Below, one piece after another: positions 9,279-16,602 of a stretch of 23,969 nucleotides of DNA. The DNA is from JBKBMT01 sp046295655 (lineage in GTDB: Bacteria; Pseudomonadota; Alphaproteobacteria; Rhodobacterales; Rhodobacteraceae). A program made the position numbers and the translations under genes. How positions within the stretch are numbered: the first letter of the stretch is position 1; each line of letters opens with the position of its first letter. The notes beneath the pieces are model-generated. The model did no database searches and was not told the origin of the DNA. It saw nothing but the letters and a program-made list of their open reading frames with translations. The stretch is taken from assembly GCA_046295655.1 (NCBI GenBank), contig JBKBMT010000043.1:1-23969 (forward strand). The letters run 5' to 3'.

Positions 9279-9370
9279 GTGTGGAGTCTCCCTTTGGAAA
9301 GCATTGCACAGTTCTTCCCGGCGGGGACTCTGCGGCCCCCTTGGCTTCTGATTACCGGACTGAATTCAGC

Positions 9371-9380
9371 CTGTCGACAA
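9371..9380. promoter_or_regulatory. Candidate GntR operator before the importer operon (TGTCGACA copy 1)
   Basis: The palindrome TGTCGACA (9372-9379) lies in the 144-bp gap between the GntR gene and the binding-protein gene. Read on the minus strand it is TTGTCGACAGG, identical over 10 bases (TTGTCGACAG) to a second copy before the GntR gene. The TTGTCG could double as a -35 element, with GGTAAT 18 bp further as a weak -10. A neighbouring perfect palindrome CTGAATTCAG (9360-9369) may extend the control region. Its assignment to this regulator is inferred from recurrence and position. Confidence 0.6.
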
Positions 9381-9422
9381 GTTTCTGCCCGGCCCGACCG
9401 GCTGCGCCCCGCCGCAGCCGGA

Positions 9423-10148
9423 TCACGCGCCCGGCGTCGGCGGTTCGAAGCTGAAGCCTTCGTCGTAGCGGGCGCTGAGAAACCGCAGGAAGCCGTCGTG
9501 GAACTGGCGGGTGTGGGCGTGGGCGAGCCGGTCGGCCTCGTCCACGTCGCGGGCCCGGATGGCCTCGATCATGTCGTAGTGATCGCTGTGCAGGATACCG
9601 TCGGTCTCAGACGATTGCAGATAGTCGAAATGCAGGTGCAGGATCCGCCGACCCTCGTCCAGCAACTGCCCGTAGCCGCGGGTGAGATAGCGGTTGCCGC
9701 CCGCTTCGGCGATCGCCATGTGAAAGTCGCGGTTGGTGGCCGACATCTCCAGGTAGTCGTTGGCGCGGCAGGCAGCGTCGAATGCCTCGGCCTGCGCCTT
9801 CATCTGCACGAGGTCGGCCGCGCTCCGGTTGCGGGCGGCAAGTCGGGCGTTGATGCGTTGCAGGAAATCCAGCGCTTCGACATAGCGCGGAAAGTCGGCC
9901 AGCGCGATCGGCGCAACCCTGGTCGAGCGATTGGCGAGCATCTCGACCAGCCCTTCGGCCGACAGACGCACCAGCGCCTCGCGCACCGGGGAACGGGACA
10001 GGCCGAACCGGTCTGCCAGCACAGTCTCGTCCAGCGGCTTGCCCGGGGCGAGCACCAGGGTCAGGATCTCGGCCTTGAGCGCCTCGTAGACATGGCGCGC
10101 ACCGCTGCCGCGCGACAGTTTCGTGGTCTCCTGTTCGTCCTGCGGCAC
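9423..10148 (-). CDS. GntR family transcriptional regulator, FCD (FadR/VanR-like) subfamily
   Basis: This regulator is 241 residues when started at the GTG at 10148, which has GAAAGGG 8 bp upstream; another GTG lies at 10157. Residues 17-80 form the winged helix-turn-helix (ARHVYEALKAEILTL, LADRFGLSRSPVREALVRLSAEGLV). The rest is an all-helical FCD ligand domain with likely metal or ligand histidines at 143 (NRDFHMAIAEAGGN), 190 (HSDHYDMIEAI) and 212 (AHTRQF). FCD regulators usually sense an organic acid or amino acid and repress the catabolic genes beside them. It lies at the head of the minus-strand operon, 144 bp before the binding-protein gene. The TGTCGACA repeats on both sides fit autoregulation plus control of the operon. 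Confidence 0.93.
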   Translation of the reverse strand: MPQDEQETTKLSRGSGARHVYEALKAEILTLVLAPGKPLDETVLADRFGLSRSPVREALVRLSAEGLVEMLANRSTRVAPIALADFPRYVEALDFLQRINARLAARNRSAADLVQMKAQAEAFDAACRANDYLEMSATNRDFHMAIAEAGGNRYLTRGYGQLLDEGRRILHLHFDYLQSSETDGILHSDHYDMIEAIRARDVDEADRLAHAHTRQFHDGFLRFLSARYDEGFSFEPPTPGA

Positions 10149-10217
10149 GATGCGCACCCTTTCGCCGTCGCGCGCACGGCGGCGCGCCGCGCCCGATCCT
10201 ATGCACAGGGCGGCAGA

Positions 10218-10227
10218 TTGTCGACAG
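10218..10227. promoter_or_regulatory. Candidate GntR operator before the regulator gene (TGTCGACA copy 2)
   Basis: TTGTCGACAG is found 70 bp upstream of the proposed GntR start. It is identical over 10 bases to the reverse complement of the copy before the importer operon. It lies 25 bp centre to centre from a third copy. Together they suggest autoregulation. The match is seen directly; binding is inferred. Confidence 0.6.
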
Positions 10228-10242
10228 GAGCCGGGACACATG

Positions 10243-10252
10243 CTGTCGACAG
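10243..10252. promoter_or_regulatory. Candidate GntR operator before the regulator gene (TGTCGACA copy 3)
   Basis: CTGTCGACAG is a perfect 10-bp palindrome 95 bp upstream of the proposed GntR start. It shares TGTCGACAGGC with copy 1 read on the minus strand. Paired with copy 2 it forms a tandem site in the regulator promoter region. Confidence 0.58.
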
Positions 10253-10309
10253 GCCTGCCCGTTCCGGCGCTCAGACCCCGGCGCGGCCGAAGCGCGCGCC
10301 CGGACGGCT

Positions 10310-10417
10310 GCGCAGCACGGCCAGGAGCGCAAGCCCGCTCCGCCCGCCCGAAAGCCGGAAATCCGATACGATCACCTCGGGCATCGACCCGGACGCCACC
10401 ACCCCCGCTTCGAGCCC
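10310..10417 (-). pseudogene. Possible remnant of a response-regulator receiver domain
   Basis: Within a short minus-strand open frame (10271-10510) the translation PEVIVSDFRLSGGRSGLALL, followed by AVLRSRP, resembles the phospho-acceptor Asp region of hybrid-kinase receivers (PDLIVSDYRLPGG-SGLxLLxxLR). The preceding residues can loosely be read as an eroded beginning (GVIEDR). No kinase or full receiver surrounds it and there is no plausible start or ribosome site, so this looks like a decayed fragment rather than a gene. The identification rests on a motif of about 36 residues only. Confidence 0.35.
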
Positions 10418-10658
10418 GGGCAATCGCGCAGGCTGCGCCGGGCTTCGCTGCGCCCGGGGATCGGTCGCCCGATCCTCGATCACCCCGAGATGGAAGCGCA
10501 TCGCCTGCAAGGTCTGGCGCAGGTCGTGGCTTGCAGCAGCCGGACAGCGAGATCTGGCCGCATCTGGTCATCGGCGCGCCGCTTCCCGGTCGCGTCAGGC
10601 GCGACGCCGATCTGAACGTCGGCGAAGGGATCGAGCTGGAGACCTGGCTGCCGACAGC

Positions 10659-10850
10659 ATGGCGGACCTGCGGACGTTCATGGCCGTCAAGGACCGCGGC
10701 TTCGCGACCCGCTCCCCGACCCGGACCGGCTTTGCGGTCAAGGGCTTCCCGATGCCGGGGATCAAGGTCACGGCGACCCTCGGGCGGGTTGCGATGCTGC
10801 GCGCGGGGCGGGTGCTGCGCGGCACCCGGGCCCAGATCCGCGCGCCCGCC
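10659..10850 (+). pseudogene. Possible C-terminal remnant of a dihydroorotase/hydantoinase-like amidohydrolase
   Basis: The plus-strand frame from 10659 reads MADLRTFMAVKDRGFATRSP, and continues with TGFAVKGFPMPGIKVTA, TLGRVAMLRAGRVL and AQIRAPA. This resembles the end of cyclic amidohydrolases, where ADLTLVD is followed by a small barrel with VxGWPVxTxVRGRVVMRDG. There is no metal-site barrel in frame upstream, so at most the last 60 residues survive. A different frame downstream (10849-10950) gives EAVDMIEVAALAIGADKITL, which is protein-like but unrecognised. I take the stretch as gene debris. Confidence 0.35.
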
Positions 10851-10964
10851 CGAGGCGGTGGACATGATCGAGGTCGCCGCCCTTGCGATCGGTGCGGACA
10901 AGATCACCCTGTCGGACGCGCTGCGCCGCTGGTGCGGCGATGCGGGTCGAGGCGGCGGTCGGGA

Positions 10965-12056
10965 TCAGCGCAGCAGCGCGCGCATCCGCTCCAGCAGATC
11001 GACGCCCATCTGCCGGAACAGGTCCAGCATGTCGAGCGGCACCCAGTTCTCGCGGATCAGCCCCTCGTGATGCAGGTAGAAATCCATCACCCGCATGAAT
11101 ACCGGCCGGCCGGTGGGCGGCATGCCGCAGAAGCCGCCCCCGGCATGGATCGCATAGACCGAGGGCCAGCCGCCGGTAACGGAATAGGGCCCGTCGCCGA
11201 TGCGGACGTAATGTCCCGCGCCGTGGCGCGCACGTTCCGCCGTCACCGCCTCGAAACTGCCCTGCGGACGGTGGAAGGCGATGCGGAACGGCAGTTGGTG
11301 GCCATCCACGAAACCGTCGAGCCCCCGCGTGGTCCCGATGCCCGCGGGCCCGTACCACATCATCCGCGGATGCCAGTGCCGCCTTTGGGGCATGGCGATC
11401 AGGCCCTCGCGCGACAGGTTCGCGCGGTCGTCGTGTTCGGCGAGCGTCGCGTGCATCGCCAGCGTCTGGGCGATGCTGGCCGCAGCTTCGGCCGGGTCGG
11501 ACGGTTCGAGCCGCAACCCGTCGCCGGTCAGCGGGCCGGGCCACGTCGCCTCGACCCCCAGCGAGGGGCCAAGCGGCCAGACCCCGGCCTGCCGCATCAG
11601 GTCCGGCACGTCCCACAGCAGGGTGGCCTGCACGACGCGACCCTCGCCATCCACCTGCCAGACCTCGCCATAGCGCAGCCAGACCGTCCGGCCGGTCGCG
11701 GGGATGCCCAGCCAGTCGCCCCGCATGGTGCCGCAGTAATGCCCGACCGCCGCAAGATAGGTCCGCCCCGAACAGGTGCCCCCGACGAAGATCGCGTCGC
11801 GGCGTTCCAGATCGGGGATCGCCGCCTTCAGGGGCCCCCAGATCCGCGCCAGCGCCGCCTCGGCGCCGGTCGCGCCGTTCATCGGATGACTGGCCCGCCA
11901 TTCCGTCCCCGACGCCGACAGACGGTCAAGTTCGGCCGCGGTGCGGTCCACCGGCACCGCGGCCAACCGGCCGAGCGCATCGAACACCTGCCGGCGCAGG
12001 CGGGCGGCAGGCGAGGCATCCGGGGCGAATTCGGGCGACATCGGCGGGTCTTCCAC
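10965..12056 (-). CDS. Two-domain SnoaL-like (NTF2-fold, polyketide-cyclase-like) protein
   Basis: The protein is 363 residues from a GTG at 12056, preceded by GGGGAG at good distance. An ATG at 12041 would give 358. It appears to hold two SnoaL/NTF2-like cone domains, roughly 60-195 and 215-345. Recognisable pieces are GHYCGTMRGDWLGIPATGRTVWLRYGEVW in the first and GFCGMPPTGRPVFMRVMDFY in the second, both of the form G-x-P-x-TG-R followed by an acidic strand. Members of this fold include aldol-type cyclases, isomerases and non-catalytic proteins, so no reaction can be assigned. No signal peptide is seen. It is transcribed divergently from the CUT1 importer operon and shares its LacI-type operator region. 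A second two-domain relative is inside that operon. Confidence 0.8.
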   Translation of the reverse strand: MEDPPMSPEFAPDASPAARLRRQVFDALGRLAAVPVDRTAAELDRLSASGTEWRASHPMNGATGAEAALARIWGPLKAAIPDLERRDAIFVGGTCSGRTYLAAVGHYCGTMRGDWLGIPATGRTVWLRYGEVWQVDGEGRVVQATLLWDVPDLMRQAGVWPLGPSLGVEATWPGPLTGDGLRLEPSDPAEAAASIAQTLAMHATLAEHDDRANLSREGLIAMPQRRHWHPRMMWYGPAGIGTTRGLDGFVDGHQLPFRIAFHRPQGSFEAVTAERARHGAGHYVRIGDGPYSVTGGWPSVYAIHAGGGFCGMPPTGRPVFMRVMDFYLHHEGLIRENWVPLDMLDLFRQMGVDLLERMRALLR

Positions 12057-12110
12057 GGGCGCAAGCTCTCCCCGCGATCAAGACAAAAGTTCGGCGACAG
12101 ATTCAAGAAA

Positions 12111-12134
12111 ATTCTTGCATACGTTTGCAAGATT
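12111..12134. promoter_or_regulatory. LacI-type operator in the divergent promoter region
   Basis: A 24-bp imperfect palindrome (10 of 12 pairs) is centred between 12122 and 12123, with core TTGCATACGTTTGCAA (12115-12130). This has the central CG and TTGCA arms typical of LacI-family sites. It lies 76 bp before the binding-protein ATG and 54 bp before the divergent GTG. CAAGAAAATTCTTG (12104-12117) overlaps it as a second inverted repeat. TTGCAT (12115-12120) with GACACT 17 bp on is a weak rightward promoter, which a bound repressor would cover. The LacI protein encoded at 18674 is the obvious candidate ligand-responsive repressor. Confidence 0.75.
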
Positions 12135-12210
12135 CGTGACACTGCCGCCAGAGGGTCCGAAAGCGGCGATTCCCGCCCGCGCGGAACGGGGCCCTTCCAG
12201 GGAGAGACGG

Positions 12211-13467
12211 ATGACTTTCAGCTTTCGGATGATGGGACGCGCGGCACTGGCCGGCAGCGCGGTTCTGGTCGGATCGGCTGGCCTGGTCGCGGCCGATTGC
12301 GGCATCTCGGCCGGTCGGGTGTCGATCGTCGGAAACGAGTTTCCTGCGATCCAGTCGGTGGCGGCAAAGGCGGCGGAATGCGCCGTCGGCAATGTCACCG
12401 TGCGGTCGAACCTGACCGCCGACCATCAGAAGATCAACGTCGCCGGCATGTCGGGCAACCCGGCCGAGTACACGACCGCGATCATCGCCACCTCGTCGAT
12501 TGTCGCGCTGCTGAACGAGGACGTGATCCGGCCGCTCGACGACCTCGTGGCCGCCCATGGCCAGGACATTCCGGCCCAGCAGCTCATCACGATCGACGGC
12601 AAGGTGATGGCGGTGGCCTTCATGGCCAATGCCCAGCACCTGATCTACCGCGCCGACATCCTGGAAAAGGCCGGGTTGCAGCCGCCCGCGACCTACGAGG
12701 AATTCCTCGCCGCGGCCGAGAAGATCCGCGCCGACGGGCTGATGCCGCATCCGGTCGGCGGCACCTACATGGCCGGCTGGAACGTCGCCAACGAATTCAT
12801 CAACATGTATCAGGGCCACGGCGGCGAGTTCTTCAAGGCCGGGTCGGCCGAGACGGCGGTGAACGGGCCCGAGGGCATGGCCACGCTCGAAATGATGAAG
12901 AAGCTCTCGGGCTACATGAACCCCGACTTCCTCACCCACGATTCGAACGCGCTTCAGGCCGAGTGGAAGGCCGGGAACGTGGCGCTCGCGAACTTCTGGG
13001 GCTCGCGCGCGATCAACCTGACGGTGCCCGAGGGATCAACCCCCGAGGTCTATCAGAACACCAGGATCGGCCCGCCGATGCCGGTGGCCGGCGGTTCGAT
13101 CCCCGCGGCGTCGCTGTGGTGGGACGGCTGGACGGTGGCCAAGAACATCAGCGACGAGGACGCTGTGGCCACCTTCCTTGCGATGAAGCACGGCTCGGGC
13201 CCGGCGCTGCTGAACGAAACCACCATGAGCCAGGCGGTCTGGCTGATCCCAGGCTTCCGGCCCAGCCCGGCGAACGAGGGCGTGATGGCGGCCATGGCGG
13301 GGGGCACGCGACCCTATCCGATGCGGCCCTACATGGGGCTGCTGCACACCGCGCTCGGCGACAACCTGCCGAACTTCCTCAAGGGCACGACCAGCGCCGA
13401 GGATACCCTGGCCGCGATCGAGGCCGCCTATACCGCGGCCGCCCGCGAAAAGGGCTTCCTGAACTGA
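12211..13467 (+). CDS. CUT1-type (sugar) ABC transporter substrate-binding protein
   Basis: This 418-residue extracellular solute-binding protein of family 1 starts at an ATG preceded by GGGAGAG. A signal peptide of about 28 residues (RAALAGSAVLVGSAGLVAA) exports it. Typical pieces are AVAFMANAQHLIYRADILEKAGLQPPATYEEFLAAAEKI, a GNVALANFWGSRA segment and WWDGWTVAKNISDEDA. Family members bind sugars, polyols, glycerol phosphodiesters and similar hydroxylated solutes. Nothing here fixes the ligand. It is the first gene of a plus-strand operon and is followed by a hairpin and a pentanucleotide repeat before the first permease gene. The LacI-type palindrome upstream suggests induction by the substrate or a product. 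Confidence 0.95.
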   Translation: MTFSFRMMGRAALAGSAVLVGSAGLVAADCGISAGRVSIVGNEFPAIQSVAAKAAECAVGNVTVRSNLTADHQKINVAGMSGNPAEYTTAIIATSSIVALLNEDVIRPLDDLVAAHGQDIPAQQLITIDGKVMAVAFMANAQHLIYRADILEKAGLQPPATYEEFLAAAEKIRADGLMPHPVGGTYMAGWNVANEFINMYQGHGGEFFKAGSAETAVNGPEGMATLEMMKKLSGYMNPDFLTHDSNALQAEWKAGNVALANFWGSRAINLTVPEGSTPEVYQNTRIGPPMPVAGGSIPAASLWWDGWTVAKNISDEDAVATFLAMKHGSGPALLNETTMSQAVWLIPGFRPSPANEGVMAAMAGGTRPYPMRPYMGLLHTALGDNLPNFLKGTTSAEDTLAAIEAAYTAAAREKGFLN

Positions 13468-13474
13468 GCCCGCC

Positions 13475-13503
13475 GGGCCGTGGCGGCGCTGCCGCCGCGG
13501 CCC
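13475..13503 (+). promoter_or_regulatory. Long GC stem-loop after the CUT1 binding-protein gene
   Basis: A 13-bp stem (13475-13487 with 13491-13503, one G-T pair) with a GCT loop starts 8 bp after the binding-protein stop. No T-run follows; instead the CCCTG repeat begins at its right foot. It is placed like the hairpin in the other importer operon and probably stabilises or partially separates the binding-protein message. Function is inferred. Confidence 0.7.
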
Positions 13504-13526
13504 CTGCCCTGCCCTGCCCTGCCCTG
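13502..13526 (+). repeat. Tandem pentanucleotide repeat (CCCTG)x5
   Basis: Five perfect copies of CCCTG plus a partial CC occupy 13502-13528 in the 109-bp gap between the binding-protein and permease genes. A five-base unit can change copy number by slippage. The tract is about 50 bp before the permease ATG, outside any gene, so slippage would change spacing but not a reading frame. Confidence 0.9.
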
Positions 13527-13576
13527 CCGATCTGACCGCGTCCGCGCGGCCGGCGGCCTGCACCCCGGATCCCGCC

Positions 13577-14599
13577 ATGCGACACGGCACCTTCTTCTGG
13601 TTCTTCCTGCCGACCGCCACGGCGATGCTCCTGTTCATCGCCTTCCCGATCGTCTCGGTGCTGATCCAGTCGGTTCATGCGCCCCACGAGCAGGTGATCG
13701 TCGAGGTCGAGAACTGCACCCCCTTCGGCTGCACGCGCACGACCACGGTGGACCAGGAGGCGACCCGGGCGCTGCGCGAGGCCGAGCCGCTGGGCCGTTT
13801 CGTGGGGCTGGAGATCTATTTCAACCGCGGGCATCTCGCCGTGCGGGAACTGGGCGATCTGTGGCGGTCGTCGCCGGATATCGGCACCTTCATCGACCGG
13901 GCGCTGAACCTGCCGTTCTACGGCGCGCTGGCCTTCACCCTGACCTACACGGCGCTGGTCACGCCGCTGTCGATCCTTCTGGGGTTCGTCGTGGCGCTCG
14001 CGGTCAACGCCCTGCCGCGGACGCTGAAGGGGCCGACGATCTTCTTCTCGCTCCTGCCGATGATCGTGACCCCGCTGATCGGCGGGCTGATCCTGTTCTG
14101 GATGATCGACAGCCGCGGCATCCTGGGCGCCTTCATCCAGTATCTGGCCGGCGATCCGGGCCTGTCGGTCAAGGCCTCGACACCGCTGATGTGGGCCATG
14201 CTGATCGTCTACGGCATCTGGTCCTCCGCCCCCTTCGCCTTCGTGGTCTATTACGCGGGGCTTCAGACCGTGCCGCAGGACACGCTGGAATCGGCCATGA
14301 TCGACGGCGCGACCCGGTGGCAGCGGGTCCGATACGTGATCCTGCCGCATCTGCTGCCGCTGACCACCTTCATGGCGCTGATCAAGCTGATGGACAATTT
14401 CCGCGTGTTCGAGCCGATCATCAGCTTCAGCGCCGCCGCCCATGCCCAGAGCCTCAGCTACTTCATCTATTCCGATCTCGGCGGCGAGACGCGGCTTCTG
14501 TCCTCGGCGGCAGCAACCTCGGTGCTGACGATCCTGGGCGTCGTCATCCTGCTGTCGCCGGTGCTGGTGCGCACCTGGCGCAACTTCGGCAAGGCGTGA
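13577..14599 (+). CDS. CUT1-type ABC transporter permease (MalF/UgpA-like) with enlarged periplasmic loop
   Basis: At 340 residues it is some 40 longer than most such permeases. The first helix (residues 8-30) is followed by a roughly 75-residue hydrophilic region before the next helix. This region carries Cys47 and Cys52 (NCTPFGCTRTTT), which could form a small disulphide loop outside the membrane. The remaining helices and the EAA loop (ESAMIDGATRWQRVRYVILPHLLP) are standard for sugar-type permeases. The ATG at 13577 has no strong ribosome site. It should pair with the permease encoded next and receive substrate from the upstream binding protein. Confidence 0.94.
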   Translation: MRHGTFFWFFLPTATAMLLFIAFPIVSVLIQSVHAPHEQVIVEVENCTPFGCTRTTTVDQEATRALREAEPLGRFVGLEIYFNRGHLAVRELGDLWRSSPDIGTFIDRALNLPFYGALAFTLTYTALVTPLSILLGFVVALAVNALPRTLKGPTIFFSLLPMIVTPLIGGLILFWMIDSRGILGAFIQYLAGDPGLSVKASTPLMWAMLIVYGIWSSAPFAFVVYYAGLQTVPQDTLESAMIDGATRWQRVRYVILPHLLPLTTFMALIKLMDNFRVFEPIISFSAAAHAQSLSYFIYSDLGGETRLLSSAAATSVLTILGVVILLSPVLVRTWRNFGKA

Positions 14600-14612
14600 A
14601 GGAGGGAACCCC

Positions 14613-15494
14613 GTGTCATCCGTCGCAAACCGCCGCTCGCCCGCGCTGAACGCCACGCTGATCGCCTTTCTGGTGCTGTGGCTGATCCTGGCCGCCTTTC
14701 CGTTCCTCTGGACGCTCTGGGGCAGCTTCAAGGTCGAGGGCGACTTCTTTTCTCGGGCCGACTGGCGCAACGCGCTGTTCGGCACCCTGACCGAGGTCGA
14801 GACCGGCAGTCCGTTCACCACCCAGGGCTATTACGGCGCCTGGGTGCAGGAGGAATTCTGGCGCGCCGCGCTGAATTCGCTGATCGTCGTCGTCTGCGTG
14901 GTCTGCATCTCGCTGACCTTCGGGACGCTCGGGGGCTATGCGCTGTCGCGCTCGACCTACCGCTATGCGTTCTGGCTTCTGCTGATGGCGCTGGTGTTCC
15001 GGGCCATGCCCCCGGTCACACTGGTTTCGGGCTATCTGCTGCCGTTCTTCGAATGGAACCTGTGGGGGCATCTGCCGACCGCGATCATCGTGCTGGTGGC
15101 GATCAACCAGCCTTTCACCCTGTGGATGCTGACCAGCTTCTTCCGCAACATCCCCAAGGATCTGGACGAAAGCGCCATGGTCGACGGCTGCTCGCGCTTC
15201 CAGGCATTCCGCTATGTCATCATTCCGGTGATGTGGCCCGGGGTCATCACCACCGGGCTGTTCAGCTTTCTGCTGGCCTACAACGACTTCGTGGTGACTG
15301 CGATGCTCTTGTCGAAGGAAAACCAGACCATGATCCCCAAGATCGCCAGTTTCCTGGGCACGACCCAGACCGCGGGCAACGTGATGTTCGCGGTGGCCTC
15401 GGTCGTGTCGGTCACGGCACCGCTTTTCGTGCTCGTGATGTTCTTCCAGCGGCAGATCGTCAGCGGCCTGACCGCCGGCGCGGTGAAGGGCTGA
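14613..15494 (+). CDS. CUT1-type ABC transporter permease (MalG/UgpE-like)
   Basis: The 293-residue second permease starts at a GTG with GGAGGG 6 bp upstream, 13 bp after the first permease. It shows the usual opening (SPALNATLIAFLVLWLILAAFPFLWTLWGSFK), six helices and the EAA loop DESAMVDGCSRFQAFRYVIIPVMWPG. The first periplasmic loop, with GSPFTTQGYYGAWVQEEFW, is also slightly extended. It ends 4 bp before the ATPase gene, consistent with one transcript. Confidence 0.95.
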   Translation: MSSVANRRSPALNATLIAFLVLWLILAAFPFLWTLWGSFKVEGDFFSRADWRNALFGTLTEVETGSPFTTQGYYGAWVQEEFWRAALNSLIVVVCVVCISLTFGTLGGYALSRSTYRYAFWLLLMALVFRAMPPVTLVSGYLLPFFEWNLWGHLPTAIIVLVAINQPFTLWMLTSFFRNIPKDLDESAMVDGCSRFQAFRYVIIPVMWPGVITTGLFSFLLAYNDFVVTAMLLSKENQTMIPKIASFLGTTQTAGNVMFAVASVVSVTAPLFVLVMFFQRQIVSGLTAGAVKG

Positions 15495-15498
15495 GGCC

Positions 15499-16551
15499 AT
15501 GGCGGACATCCAGCTCCGGCAGCTTTCGAAACGGTGGGGCAGCTTCGTCGGGGTGCAGGCGATGGACCTGCACATCGCCGAGGGCGAATTCCTGGTGCTG
15601 CTCGGCCCCTCGGGCTGCGGCAAGACCACCACGATGCGGATGATCGCGGGGCTCGAGGACGCGACCGAGGGCGACATCCTGATCGGCGGCACCCGGGTGA
15701 ACGACCGCGACCCCAAGGACCGCGACATCGCCATGGTGTTCCAGTCCTACGGGCTTTACCCCACCATGTCGGTGTACGAGAACATCCGCTTCCCGCTGAA
15801 GGTCCGCAAGATCCCCGAAGCGGAACACCACGACCGGGTGATGCGCGCCGCCCGCACGGTGGAACTGACCGACTTCCTCGACCGCAAGCCGGCCGCGCTG
15901 TCCGGCGGGCAGCGGCAGCGGGTGGCGCTGGCCCGCGCCATCGTGCGCAAGCCCAAGGTCTTCCTGATGGACGAACCCCTGTCGAATCTCGACGCCAAGC
16001 TGCGCGTCTCGACCCGGGCACAGATCAAGAACCTTCATCACGAGCTGAAGACCACCACGATCTACGTCACCCACGACCAGATCGAGGCGATGACCCTGGC
16101 CGACCGCGTCGTGGTCATGTCCAGGGGCGTGGTCCAGCAGGCGGGCACGCCGCTGGAGATCTACGACCGGCCCGCGAACACCTTCGTCGCGGGCTTCATC
16201 GGCAACCCGGCGATGAACCTGCTGTCCGGCGTGCTGACCGGCGGGGTGTTCGAAGGGACACAGGTGCGCATCCCCGGTTTCGACGGCGCACCGGACGGGC
16301 CGGTGACGCTGGGGTTCCGGGCCGAGGATGCGCGCGTTGCGGACCGGGGCGAGATCGAGGCTCCGGTCTATGCGATGGAGCTGCTCGGCGATGCCTCGAT
16401 GGCCACCGTCCAGGCCGGCGGCGCGCTGGTCGCGGTCAAGGCCGACAAGGGGTTTCTGGCCGGGATCGGCCAGCCGCTGGCGATCCATGTCCCGGCGCGG
16501 ATCTGCCATCTGTTCGACGCAGCAACCGGCGCAAGGATCGACCGCCCATGA
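15499..16551 (+). CDS. CUT1-type ABC transporter ATP-binding protein (MalK/UgpC-like)
   Basis: This 350-residue ATPase has Walker A GPSGCGKT (36-43), the Q-loop MVFQSYGLYPTMSVYEN, signature LSGGQ (134-138), Walker B VFLMDE (154-159) and switch His192 (VTHDQIEA). The last 110 residues form the OB-like (TOBE) domain of MalK/UgpC-type proteins. All catalytic elements are intact. It completes the importer encoded from 12211. A 51-bp gap then leads to the first catabolic gene. Confidence 0.96.
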   Translation: MADIQLRQLSKRWGSFVGVQAMDLHIAEGEFLVLLGPSGCGKTTTMRMIAGLEDATEGDILIGGTRVNDRDPKDRDIAMVFQSYGLYPTMSVYENIRFPLKVRKIPEAEHHDRVMRAARTVELTDFLDRKPAALSGGQRQRVALARAIVRKPKVFLMDEPLSNLDAKLRVSTRAQIKNLHHELKTTTIYVTHDQIEAMTLADRVVVMSRGVVQQAGTPLEIYDRPANTFVAGFIGNPAMNLLSGVLTGGVFEGTQVRIPGFDGAPDGPVTLGFRAEDARVADRGEIEAPVYAMELLGDASMATVQAGGALVAVKADKGFLAGIGQPLAIHVPARICHLFDAATGARIDRP

Positions 16552-16602
16552 CCGCGACACCGTCCCCCGCGCTGGCCCCCGAACCGAAACAAGGGTGATC
16601 CC

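Larger units (their letters stand above)
10149..10964. other. Intergenic stretch without an intact gene
   Basis: These 816 bp separate the GntR gene from the SnoaL-like gene, both on the minus strand. Open frames exist but change frame repeatedly, lack ribosome sites and show only short family-like pieces (receiver-like at 10310-10417, amidohydrolase-like at 10659-10850). The right-hand part (10149-10260 as read on the plus strand) holds the GntR promoter region with two TGTCGACA palindromes. No transposase, tRNA or direct-repeat boundary that would mark an insertion was seen. Confidence 0.6.

Noticed and set aside
13502..13526. CRISPR or other repeat array
   Set aside because: The unit is five bases without spacers; it is a simple tandem repeat.
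7344..13535. A 2063-codon plus-strand open frame
   Set aside because: It runs antisense to the importer and GntR genes and in a wrong frame across the CUT1 binding-protein gene. Its composition (Arg, His, Gln, Gly, Ala rich) is that of a high-GC shadow frame, with no recognisable domain over its length.
16552..16602. Small gene or regulatory element before the HpsN-like gene
   Set aside because: The 51-bp gap shows no hairpin, repeat or usable open frame beyond the ribosome site of the next gene.
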